Positions 49,301-64,000 of a DNA stretch of 64,000 nt are shown here, piece by piece. A program made the translations under genes and the position numbers. Numbering within the stretch: the first letter of the stretch is position 1; each line of letters opens with the position of its first letter. Origin of the DNA: Gavia stellata (Eukaryota; Chordata; Aves; Gaviiformes; Gaviidae); assembly GCF_030936135.1 (NCBI RefSeq), contig NC_082613.1:2728001-2792000 (forward strand), in the 5' to 3' direction. The notes beneath the pieces are model-generated. The model had not been told where the DNA came from, made no database searches, and worked only from the letters and a program-made list of their open reading frames with translations.

Positions 49301-52300
49301 AGAGTCCTGTGGATAACACACCAGCTGCATGGAGCCTTCCTTGGCAAGTAAACCCTTTAAAAATGAAAGAAACCTAGGCAAGCAGCTCTGGGCAAGAGTT
49401 TGCAACCCCGTTCCTACTCCCACAGTCTCTGTTCCCAGCTCTGTGCACTGCTGTGGCTCCAGCCCTGAAGCCTTTGGGTGAAGGTCGTCAGAAGTGTGCA
49501 GTTCCCTCGCCTTGGCTCGAAACAACATGTGTCTGGTTTCCTCCCAGGCTGACCTTCGGCCAGGGCTGACTGTTCAGATGCAGAGGCAGGTAAATGTTCT
49601 GGCACATATTGTCCTGTTCTGGCCTGGTATGTGCGCGGCTCTGAGCTCCCGCATTGGGACCAACGTTGCTGACCCCCTCGGATCTCACCTAAACAGAGAT
49701 CTTTGCAGGGATCATTCTTGCAGACGTCTGCTTTCCCATTTAATCGATTTTCATGGCTGCCAGGTAGATTATTTGGGTAAAGATGTTTGTATCTTGGATA
49801 AACACCAAGAAGTTGAGGTGCTGATCTAGGGTGAACCATCCCCTCGAATGTCTGGGGAATTGCTTGTAATAAGTTGTTGCTATGGCTCTGGACAGATTTT
49901 TCTTGTATCCTAGCAATGATTATCTTTGACTGAAGCTTTGGTTGCTACAGTTGGGATCCTGATGGAAATATTCAGACTGTCAGCCCCTTGCCTGCTCTTG
50001 TGCCGTCTCTTCCGCAGATGATCTCCTGCCCCCCTCCACAAAACTGATAGCTTGCCTCAGGCAACGTCATTCCTTGCAACCGAGCAATTTACACCTTGCC
50101 GAAATGATTGCAGTATTAGAATAACATCACTTCTGCATGGGACCTGACTTGATTTTTAATAAACTGCAGGGCTAGTGTGATCAGTACTTATGAGTCACTG
50201 GCTGTAGCAGAGCTGAGCTGCTTTCTGCCTTCAAAACCAGTTTCAGTGAATCCCCCCTCAGAAACCTCATTGATTTTTGCCTGCATAATTTATACATTTG
50301 TGTTTGCCTTTGGTGAATAAAGGAGCAAACAATGGCTGGGTCTGCTCACAGAGGCACTCCTTTGAAGCAAATACCCCTCAATGAAACACTTTCATGAATT
50401 CCAAAGCTCCTTCACTGGTGGGAGAAAAAAATACAAAATAGCAAACCCCAGCAACAAAAAAATAGTGCTGTTACGTAGGTTTTCAAATCTAGAAAGTTTT
50501 CCACAGTTCCGGCAAACGATGTTTTCCAGAGTAGAATAAGCCATGCCAAAATGCGGCCAGAGATTTGGCTTTCCAAGCTTGCTTCTCCCCTGAAACAGTG
50601 CAGCAGCGGCACTGGCGCTGGGTAAAGGGCTGGGAGCTGGGACTGCCAGCTCTCAGGGCTGTATTGCAGGGATTGCACTGTCTCACCAACAGCATCAGCT
50701 GCTGGAGTTAAATAAGCATCTAAGAACCTCTGGGGTTTTTTTCTTTCTTATAGCTGTAAAAAGTCTTGGTCAAGGAGTGAAGTGTATGCTTTCTGTAAAA
50801 TGGGACAAAAGAGGATTGAAAAGAACCTCGTATACATGTTTTAATCCTATGATTTTTAAGAAAACCTCCTGCTTTTTGGAGTATGACTCATGTTTGTGGG
50901 CTCTTTTGTTTTATGTTAACTGGTCAGCACGTTTTTCTTTGCACAACTTGCTCAGCTCAATGATTTGAGTCTTCATTAAGGACAAAGACGAGAAAAATCT
51001 CTTCGGCAGAGAGGTCGCACCACAGGAACCCCTTCTGCTGGAGATGTTTGAATACAGAGAGCAAAATGGCTCTTAGGTGCTGGCAGCATGGCATTTTGTA
51101 TCAGCTATTATATTTGATTGATTTTTCACTCTGCTGTGTGGAGGTGTCTGTCTGATTTCCAGTTAAAACCTCTGTTGCCCAAGGAGTTTATGTGTGTGTT
51201 ATATGTTATATATACCTAGGCCATAGGATTAAACTCAACTGCTCCCATATGGGAAGAGCTCTGCATCCACCAAAATGTTCATCCTACAAAATGGACACAA
51301 TCTGCGGTTTCAATGTTCTCCTCTTCCAAGAGCCTGATTTGGTTCCCCTGCAGTAACAAGATCATGACTGAGAATTTTTGAGGAATCCAAATATCCTCTT
51401 GTGAGCACTTTCTGGCCAGGCAGCGGGGATAGTTTGCCCAAGCCCATCTTTTCTCCTTTTACACAAATTTTACTTCTTGCTGCAGCCCACAAATTAGTCA
51501 GCTCCTCTCTGACTGCACTAAAAATCAGGATTACAAGAAAAATGTTAGCAGAAGCCTTGCTACTAAAAAGGGTGGGGTTTTTTTTGTTATTTGCTGCTCA
51601 TTTAGCCATACCTATTTTTGTGTGAAATAGTCTGGAAAGTCCTTTTGCATTTCTCTCCTAGTCCATAATGCCAAAATTTGAAAGAATGAATGAACTTTTA
51701 CTCCTGATGGTCTGGATAGTCCTGAGGACTTCAAAGAAAGTAAGTAGAAACGTGTCACTCTTTTTGGAGACGGTATACAAAAAGAAATATGCCAGTGCCC
51801 GTTCCTCCAAATTTCTACCACCAGCTCGTTCTCAACAGTTCGGTTGACTTTCTATCAGCACAGATGAGAGAAGGTACCTTGGGTGTGGGTATTCCACATA
51901 AGGGTTTCAAGCTCATGGAGCAGGAGATTGTTCAGGCCAAGGAAGGAGCCATCTGATTTTTGAACCCGCAGGCCAGAGCTGGGAATGGATTTCTATTCCC
52001 CCAAGTTTTATTCACAGCTGAATGTCTGAAAACCTTTTTCTGAAATGATCTGAAACCCTTTTCCAGTTGGAAATATGCTACAGGAGATCAAAAGAGGAAT
52101 ATTTTATGCCCTTAGAGAATAAACTTTTATGTGTTTTGCTCAGTGTAGAAAATGCCTTCTTCCTGTTGAACAGTGAAATAAAAATGACATGACTATTTCC
52201 ATTTGCCAAGAGCATTTTCAGCCTGAGCCAGCCCAAAGGCACAACTTGGTATTTTCAAGTGTCAATCAAAGATGCTTCCCCTTCAGCTGGTGCAGGGTCC

Positions 52301-55300
52301 AACAATAGGCCATATGGGACGTTAGTCTGTGCCAAATGAAGAAGAATTGAATCAGGAATAAAATACGTCAAAGTATCTTCACGCTAATTCCAAGCTCTAC
52401 AGTCATCGTGACAGGCAAGGACTTATTGTAGTCATGCCAGTCCAATCGTCTTCATTGGCAAAATAAGAAACATCACAGGTATAAATATCCCTACACTTTT
52501 GGATATTTAGAGTGGCAGGATGAGGCCTAAAGACTTCATGATAAAATATTTTTGCAAAAAATAACTGTGTTATTAAGTAGCAAGAGACTGCTGTGGTTTG
52601 CAGACAATACTTTGAAGGGCGTGATCCAGATCTCCAAAGATATTCAGGCCCTTGAAATCAAGTCTTTGTGTTCCACTACTCAGACTGAGCAGCACCTAGT
52701 GCTGTAAATAACTATTGTGCAAATCCACATGCTGTACACGAATCTGGACCCGAGTAAAGGCCGGTGTGTTATTAATATGCAGGACTTCTGCTTTGAAAGC
52801 AGGCAAAGAAGCTGTATAGTTTTTGGAAATTGGTGGGAAATGGGTGCCTTTTTGAAAAACTTCCTCCTTCATCAACGAAACCCTTGTGATCCAGAAAACT
52901 GTGGGAGTAACAGATGGCTGATGTTTCTTTTCATGTAGGCCAGTCAGCAGGAAAATAATAGAAGCATGTGTCTTAATGAGCAGAAAAAAGATGAGAGCAT
53001 GAAGGTACTGGTAATGTGGGGGATGGACACAGACAAACCACGTGCTACCTTCCCAGTTGTTGAAAGACTTTCTTATCTGTTGCTCAAAAAGAGTCATGGT
53101 GGGGTCTGTGAAGGGAGAAAGGATCTTTGACCCTAATTCAGATTATTATGGCAACTTTTTTCTGGAGCTCTTGGACTGCTTGCTCTCCACCTCCCTAGGT
53201 GCATGTTGGAGAGATGCAGCACCCAAACCAGATGCCAGTGTAGTGAGTGTGGCCACAGCTTGTCTGGCAGCCATAAAAAGATGATGCTCTGAACCCCCTT
53301 TTTTATTTTTTAACTTTGAACGCATACTTTACAGTAGTAAAGTAGGTAGCAAAGGTAATCTCAACTGGCTTGATTATAATCAGTCTACCAGAAAGGATGG
53401 TAGCAACTCAACAACTCCCAATACCATAGATTTCCTAAAAAAATCTCTCCTTCCCTGTTTGGACAGTACTTCTGAAAATCCATATCCTAAGACTGTCTGT
53501 CAGCTATACATGAATGAATCCAGCCAGTGATGAGGAGACTGGTGGAAAAACAAGCTGGAACAGAACTGTCATTACAACATCTACTGCAGGAAGATTTTGG
53601 ACAGAGCTTAAGGAAGTGTATATATATATTTTTTCATCCTAGCTCTTCCAAACTGAAGAAGGACAAAATGCTGTGGAATTCTGGGAATGACCAGAAATCA
53701 GCATTTCAGGGTTTCTTCAGAAGCTGTGGGAAAGCTGCCCTTATTTCCCACACAAGCAAGGCAGGACCCCAGTGCCAATGAGTGTGAGCCAGTTACTACT
53801 CAACTATAATTGAGATTTAAGAGCTATCATTTCCTATTGGTTAACCAAGGAAATATTTATGGCCAAAGCTTTGTGCCAAGCACAATATTTATGACCAAGT
53901 TTTTAGCACTGACTGCATTTTTTAATGCTGATTTTTGCATAGAAGACACAGATCACATTCACACTGATGTGGGCATGAAACTGAAGCCTGAAGTCATCAA
54001 GCCAGAGCCTGGAGCAGGGTCTGTCTGTGGCAAATCTCATCCTTGCCTCCACAGCAGTCTTGGTGAGAGCACTTGAAGTAGACATCAGGAGGCCTGGATT
54101 GCTCCGCTCTGCTCTCCACGCCTGGCTAAAACACCCTCTGCTCAGGGTGCTGATGCCTGGCAAAGGTGTTGTTCTAGATTGTGTCTACGCACTGAGATCA
54201 AGGGCTTCAAATAAGGGTGGCATCTCCTGAGCTCCATCGATTCAACCAGAGGTGGATGGAGAAGCTCTCAGCTCCTGCTCTCCAGCTGGACAGATGGTAT
54301 GTGCACCACTGAGCCCCTGATGTTCATAGCCCGGGGTGTTAGGTAGATTTATTTCACTTCACATTAATACATCAGGCCAGAAACTCGGGGGAGGTCCTAA
54401 CTTATTCAGCCACCTCATCTGGCTAATTGCACTGTGGCTCTGATCAAGCCCTGCTTTGCTCGTAGCATGCAGTGCCCTCAGACAGGTTTGTACTGGTTGG
54501 GAAGATGTGGTCTGTAGCTGGTGCTGCTAATGGAGAGAAAAGGGAAAGGATTTGTCAATCAGTCAACTCCAGATTTCTTTAGTGAATAAAATGGGCAGCA
54601 TTTGCCCTCTGGTGAGGAAGGGCAAGAGCCTAATTTAGATCTACAAAGCTGAACAGTGAAACCAAAGCTATCCTCGGAGAACAAACTTGTCTGGAGAGAC
54701 ATGCTTCTGTTCTCTAATTTAAAAATCCATCTTCTTGGATCTCAAGAGAAGCTAAAGCTGCCTCCTTGCTCTTTACAGGCTCTTTACAATGAAGTCTGGC
54801 ATTTACAAATAAGATGCAGAGGTTCATCTGATTTGTAACACAAAGTCTTTAATAGTAGTAGAGCTGGAAGCCTTAATGAGACCATGACTTGCTGCTTTGC
54901 TTCTTTCCCATTTTCAATGGTTGGCTCACTTTTTTTTTGTTGCTTTGTTTTAGCAGAGCTAGAATCACAAATCATCTTGTTGCTTTATTAATAATGAACC
55001 TTATTCAGAAATTCCTAAGGAATAGGAAGAGGAGAAATGCAGAGAAGAAATGTCCGGATTAGTGCATTTTGTTGACACCATGAGTCAATGGTCGAAGAAA
55101 AAGATCATCACCATGTTACACAGCTGTGGAGGAGAGAGATGGGAACATGCCAGGAGAAAAAAGTGGTGAGAGAATTCCCCCTGCTCTCCATCAGCATAGC
55201 CTGTCCAGAGGTAAATACGACTGGATGCTCCCCGGAGCTTCATTATGGAGCTAATCCTGCAGGGCGCTGAGCTGCCTTAACTCCCAGCTCAGTAATGCAT

Positions 55301-56430
55301 GAGGATTTCAAGGCAACACAATACGTTAATGCATTAGGGCTCTTGCGCTTCGATTCAAATCTTAGTCAGCTCACAGAGAGGAGGGAGAGATGTTGCATTA
55401 GCAAGACTGCCCTGCTGTGAAGCGTGTGTATTATCTGCTCCACGACCCACTGAGCATCTCTGCATGGCTGGAACCGTGGGGGCTGCCCTGGGTCAGGACT
55501 GTGGTGCCCTGGCTGGAGGACATGTGCCCACGGTGGCCCTGAGTACCCGGGGCCGGGCTGCCAGGCAAGGAGCTGCCAGTTTTGTCTGCTCACTGTGTGC
55601 ACTTTGTGATGGAAACTAGTCTAGAAAGGAATCACAAGGGTGATGCAGCTTTGGAGCATCTCGCATCAGATGCATTGCTCATCGCCCATGGAAAACTAGT
55701 TTCTCACTGTGGATGCTGTAGTTGTTGTAAAGCCATGACATCGCCTTTGTCCCCAGAGGCTGATCATTGCCATGAAGATGCTCCAGGCAATAATAAGAGG
55801 CTACAGTAGTATTGTATGGTTGGAAACGCATCCACTCCACAGCCAGCGTCCAAGAAGGAAAGAAGTCTGGGAGAAGCCTGGACTTCATAACCATATCTAC
55901 TGCTTTGGAAACAATCATTGCTACACTTGCTCTTTCTCTGTTATTTTTACTCCCATGCAGGTGTCTCAGCTTCCCTGCATGGCCAAAAGTCTCTTACATA
56001 GCAAAAATGTTTGATTTAGTTAAAAATGCCTTTCAAAGTCTTCTGGCACTTCACAGACAATCTGAAATAAATCTGAATAAATCAGAGTCACTCTTGTAGA
56101 GCCCAGCAGTACCTTGCAGATTTCCCCAGAGGCAGACTGAGCCTGCTGTTCTGAGAAACAGCCCTGCACATCCCTCCGCTCTGCTCATTTCAGTGCACAT
56201 TTCACTGAAAGGAGATCTCTCCCCCTTCAGTGCTGGTTATCTTCCTACTGCTTTTGCTCCACCTGAAGTCTCTGTTGATGACAAAGCAGTTAGGAACAAG
56301 AGAGAGAGATCTTCTTTATCACAGGAATGGAGACAAGGAAAAAAGTCAGATCACCTTTGAATGCAAAGGTGGTGTTTCTCAAGCATTCCATTAACTGGCT
56401 TTGTCCCCTGTTTCAAGCCCAAACAGGGAA
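46315..56430. other. Noncoding intergenic DNA
   Basis: No gene is supported. Two TAATTA sites one helical turn apart lie at 47855 and 47865. Otherwise there are only short open frames (for example 49414-49839 and 53530-53781) without recognisable products. Confidence 0.6.
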
Positions 56431-56435
56431 TGAGT

Positions 56436-56545
56436 AAAGAGATATTATCATTATTATGTCCCACTTCTGTAGATTCAAACATGCAGATGACATTTTACAA
56501 AATAAACAGAGACCAAGGGTTTGCCCTGGAGAGCTGGCAGTGACA
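56436..56545 (-). repeat. Possible ancient amniote repeat, antisense
   Basis: ATTATCATTATTATGTCCCA, then ACATTTTACAAAATAAACAG and AGGGTTTGCCCTGGAGAGCT parallels the antisense of a common amniote repeat: TTATTATTATT, then GCTGTACAAACA, then GACAGTCCCTGCCCCGAAGA. Eroded. Confidence 0.35.
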
Positions 56546-58855
56546 TCCAAAACAAGATCATGGAGAGAGAGGGCAAATTCAAGGAAAACAGGCAGTCCTA
56601 GGATTCCCTGTTAGTGCAGCCTGCCTCTGCCTCCTTCAGCAGCTGCATTTTTTTCCATATTGAACTAGTGGTGGCAGGAGAGAGGGCTCAGGCACAGTTT
56701 ATATGCAGGAACTCCAGACCCCTTCTTTCAGTACCTTTTATATGTCAAAAATCATTTGAGAAAGGGCTAAAATGGGGAAGAGATTTGCCGGAGTGCAGAG
56801 TGCAAGACAGTGGATTCAAGAGTTACCAGATCCTTGCAAAATCATGGAATTCTACTAAATGACCCAAAACACTGGAGCCTGAGCCTGTTACTGGCTTGTT
56901 CTTATTCCAAGGACAAGTTTGAGACTTCATTGGAAACCTTGGGGGAAACACTGCCTTAGTTCTGTTCATTTCGGTCTACAATTTCAATAGCTGGGATGTT
57001 TGCATTCAGTTTTTGTGAACATTTGGATCACCCAGATTATCCACATCTTTTTCAGACAAAGGAATGAGATTTCAGGCAAAATAATGAGAAGGCTCAAAGC
57101 CGGGTGCCTGAGAATCAGGTCGGAGTTGCAGCTTTCTCCCACAATAAAAAATCATTAAAACCTTTAAATGGCATCTTTTGTCCCAGTCAGACTGAGTCCC
57201 TTGCACATGTACCGGTGGAAGACATTGCTTTCCAAATACACACAGGAGCTGATGGAAATTTTGTCATGGCCCAATGATGCGGAAAGAAACTGGCAGTGAG
57301 ATTTAACAAGGTCACTTCAAGGCACAGAAACCTCTGTAAAATACGCTCATTCCCCGCATCATATAAAAACAGGGCCAGGGAGGTGAGGGATAATCCTTTC
57401 ACTTATAGGAAATGATGATTTATGATTAATTTCCAAAAGAAGGAAATCCTTTTTTAATTAAAATTATTTATAGGGTTAATCCAAAGGCAGTATTTGCTCG
57501 CCAGCTCCCTCCCTCGCCAGCACAGAAACCGAGGCAAGGTGAAGATGGATGGGGTTTGTCCATGGGATTTGAATCGGCTCTGCGCAGGAGGGCCTGTAGT
57601 CAAGGATACCTGTATTATTTATGGCCAAGGTTTTCAAAAGGGAATAGCTGACCTTGGATCCCCTGGGTTTGGTCACCCGACATGTGACCTGTGCAGAGTA
57701 CCAGCCTCCTTGAAAAATGGCCTTTAGAAATCCTATTTCCCACCATGAGCCTCTGGGAATTTGTAAGATTTGTTGTATCAGGTGCTTGTTGCTGGAACTG
57801 GGCAGGCTGAAACCCAGGATTCCCCATTTAACGCTGCCGGGAACGAACTGAGCAGCGCTGGACCCAGCGAGGAGCAGAGGAGTGTGCAAACTGAGGTGAC
57901 GTCCCCCTCCCTCCAGATTCTCTAGAGCAAAGGGGTTGAAAGAAATGGGTTTTTCTGGTTGCTGCATGGATGTTGGGGAATGTGTGGTTGCAGTGTGTGA
58001 CTGAGTGATGCTGGTTTTACCCTGCTGAGGAATGATTGCTCTTCTGCTACCCTACTGCTGGCTGTGGGAAGGAGAGGTGCTCAGTGCTGCACAGGACCTG
58101 GCTCTCAGGATGTAACCCACGCGTCAGCTTTAAGTTAATTTGATCTCACATCTGCTGTTTATTAAATTAACGCTGGATGGTTCCCTGGCATGAGCACTAC
58201 AGATTTTTACAGCATGTCGCAGGTGCTCAGGTGCTGCAGTGGGGGTCAGAACACAGAAAGCAAGGCAGGCAGACCATGCAGGAGTCCCTACACCCAGTGG
58301 AAAATATGGTGGGGTTTGTCATTCGAAAGGCTGACAACTGTTGAGGAAGAGATGAGACAAGAAAAGACAAGATGAGTTTTGTACTACACTGATGTTATTT
58401 ATAATCTCACTACAGACCTAATTTCTCTTGTGGCTGTAACCCTCCCCATTTTCAGCCAGCAATCTATTATATTGGAAGATATTTGATATGCTTTGGGAGT
58501 AGGGAAATTATTACACATAAAATATGTAGCTAGTATTATTACAACAGACTTTGATTAATTTTGCAGCTGGCAAAATTACCCCTGCCTGAAAATGAAATCC
58601 ATTTGCTATCTGTGTGGAAGTAATTGTGTTAATATCAAAGCTTGTTTTAAAATGAAGTGGAGAGGGCTCTACTTCACGTCTCCTGTGCGAGGAATCAGGG
58701 ATGCGAGATGCAGGGCACTTTTCCTCCACAAAAAGTCTTTATGACTTCAACAGGGTTATTTGTGGTATATTTAAGGTGCATTCAAGTATATAGATATATT
58801 CAAGTAACCTCTTGCCTCAGTCTCACCTCTGATTTGCATATTGCCTATGGGTAAA
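56546..58855. other. Noncoding DNA upstream of CHRNA4
   Basis: No gene is supported. GTTAATTT (58134-58141) and AAATTAAC (58164-58171) form a short inverted pair beside a CATCTG E-box. The rest of 58380-58660 is AT-rich. The 163-codon minus-strand frame at 57476-57967 is not recognised. Confidence 0.5.
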
Positions 58856-58859
58856 GACT

Positions 58860-58935
58860 AATATTTGTATTTGTCCTGTGTATTTGTACAGCACCAAGCA
58901 CAGCAGAGCCCTGTTCTCATGGGCAGGTTCATCAG
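58860..58935 (+). repeat. Possible ancient amniote repeat tail
   Basis: TCCTGTGTATTTGTACAGCA continuing CCAAGCACAGCAGAGCCCTG is close to the widespread amniote repeat end of the form TTTGTACAGCGCCTAGCAC followed by AATGGGGCCCTG. It has the same orientation as the 8.36 kb copy. Confidence 0.5.
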
Positions 58936-59299
58936 CCCGATAACTCTTGACAGCAAAGATACATGCCCAGGCCAGAAATATCTCTCAGGCTAATTACCCT
59001 GTTAGTCTACAGGAGTGATTTTGAAAAGCACTTGGACAAGATTAAACAGACAGCTTTCATTAATTAAGAACTGTTTGGGCTTCAGGTGCTATAAAGATCC
59101 CAGATGGCCCCATATCCACCACCTCTGGCTGCAGCTGGGGTCTGGATCACCCCCTTTATTTCTCATGCTAAAAGTTTTCCTCCCTGCAGCCTGTTTGCTG
59201 GAGCGCACAGATTTTTCTCCTCCTCCTAAGCAGGAGGTGGGCAGGTCTAACTACATTAAATATACAAACATACTGTGCTCCCTCTCTGCTCCACCGAGG

Positions 59300-59760
59300 A
59301 CTGGCGTGGGCATTGGTGGCCCATCAGCAGCAAAATCTGAGCAAAGGCTGCCCAAAGGGCTGGGGGAAGGGTGAAGGCAGCAGCAGTAGCAGCAACAAAC
59401 CAACCGAGCAGCCAAACCGCCCCGTAGGAAAGGGGAGAGGAGCAAGCAGGGGAGCCCGGGGAGGCTGTGCGTTCCGTGTCTCTTTGCAGGAGCTTTCTGC
59501 AGCCCTTAGGCATCTCTTGCAAGTGTATGTGCATCGGTGTCCCAGGGAAGAGCATCCTTCTAGGCGGAAGAGCTGGAAATCAGTCAGAAGAGAAAAGAAA
59601 AAACAAACAAAGCACCAGCTATTATCCCTTCCCAGAGGCAGGCGACAGGGAGAGAGAGAAAGGAGTTTAGGGGAATGAAGCTGGAGGATCCAGAGACTCG
59701 GAGAGGAAAAGTTGCCCTGACGGGAGACTCTGCGTACTAGAGCCTGAGCTCTGCTCCACA
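59300..59760 (+). promoter_or_regulatory. CHRNA4: Candidate CHRNA4 promoter and 5'UTR
   Basis: This moderately GC-rich segment precedes the start codon. CCGCCCC at 59417-59423 is an Sp1 GC box on the minus strand, and the purine-rich GGGGAGAGGAG and GAGAGAGAG runs fit a TATA-less neuronal promoter. There are about 15 CpGs, too few for a strong CpG island. A TATAAAG lies further up at 59090-59096 and would imply a 5'UTR of over 600 nt. An AG with a pyrimidine tract at about 59487-59488 (TCTCTTTGCAG) could be an acceptor for an unseen upstream noncoding exon. The true start site is not determined by sequence. Confidence 0.4.
59675..59740 (+). CDS. Upstream ORF in CHRNA4 leader (21 codons)
   Basis: An ATG at 59675 with G at -3 opens a 21-codon frame that begins MKLEDPETRGK and stops at TAG 59738-59740, 20 nt before the CHRNA4 start and in a different frame. 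If the transcript starts upstream of it, as promoter position suggests, it could lower initiation at the CHRNA4 ATG, with re-initiation limited by the short gap. The peptide resembles nothing I know. It is a translated feature only if ribosome data support it. Confidence 0.4.
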   Translation: MKLEDPETRRGKVALTGDSAY

Positions 59761-59821
59761 ATGGGATTTCTCGTGTCTAAAGGAAACCTCCTCCTCCTGC
59801 TCTGTGCCAGCATCTTCCCCG
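59761..59821 (+). CDS. CHRNA4: CHRNA4 exon 1 (start codon and signal peptide)
   Basis: This exon encodes the first 20 residues, MGFLVSKGNLLLLLCASIFP, plus one base of the next codon, of the alpha-4 subunit of the neuronal nicotinic acetylcholine receptor. The run of leucines after a lysine-containing N-terminus is a typical signal peptide for this secreted-topology ion channel. The match to my memory of chicken alpha-4 is essentially exact. The start has a strong context (A at -3, G at +4). The exon ends at 59821 before a consensus GTAAGT donor. The split alanine codon (G then CC) joins exon 2 perfectly. The receptor is pentameric, commonly with beta-2 subunits, in the neuronal plasma membrane. 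Confidence 0.96.

Positions 59822-64000
<4,179 letters not shown>

Noticed and set aside
57476..57967. 163-codon minus-strand open frame near CHRNA4
   Set aside because: No family resemblance or supporting signals. I would need conservation of frame to accept it.
2482..58839. Four octamer motifs ATTTGCAT (2482, 12208, 40542, 58832)
   Set aside because: The number is near chance expectation for AT-rich DNA in 64 kb and the sites are not clustered.

Overview
This is a vertebrate nuclear window, almost certainly from a bird. It holds the 3' end of KCNQ2 at the left edge and the 5' end of CHRNA4 at the right edge, both on the + strand, with about 58 kb of mostly noncoding DNA between them. The bird assignment rests on CR1 LINE fragments with the ATTCTGTG-type 3' tail, one of them encoding a recognisable reverse-transcriptase C-terminus, on the scarcity of other repeats, and on CHRNA4 exon peptides that match what I recall of chicken alpha-4. 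The species cannot be fixed from the sequence.

Layout. Positions 1-1868 carry the last two coding exons of KCNQ2 (280-403 and 1149-1868), which encode part of the C-terminal assembly region and the ankyrin-G-binding tail of the Kv7.2 channel. From 1869 onward comes the KCNQ2 3'UTR of unknown length, with several candidate poly(A) signals (2199, 3747, 5253, 6122, 9637). From about 10 kb to 59 kb I see no supportable protein-coding gene, RNA gene or CRISPR array. This stretch holds four CR1 fragments (10.6, 23.0, 24.6 and 37.8-38.65 kb), several eroded pieces that look like ancient amniote SINE/LINE repeats (8.4, 17.65, 26.1, 34.5, 56.5 and 58.9 kb), an ATCC microsatellite at 24.35 kb, homopolymer tracts, small CpG-dense patches (11.5 and 13.3 kb) and a few inverted-repeat motif arrangements that may be regulatory. 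CHRNA4 begins near the right edge with a candidate promoter and 5'UTR (about 59.3-59.76 kb), exon 1 (start codon 59761, signal peptide), intron 1, exon 2 (61081-61232) and the start of intron 2, which runs past the window.

Function. KCNQ2 encodes a subunit of the neuronal M-current potassium channel. CHRNA4 encodes the alpha-4 subunit of neuronal nicotinic acetylcholine receptors. In mammals the two genes are also neighbours in the same head-to-tail order, so this is a conserved syntenic block. The DNA between them is the likely place for neuronal regulatory elements, but nothing here proves that. I found no convincing undescribed biological system. The most testable observations are a 21-codon upstream ORF before CHRNA4, a pair of perfect CAACGG/CCGTTG palindromes in or just past the KCNQ2 3'UTR, and a 12-bp inverted repeat with TAATTA cores at 46.3 kb.
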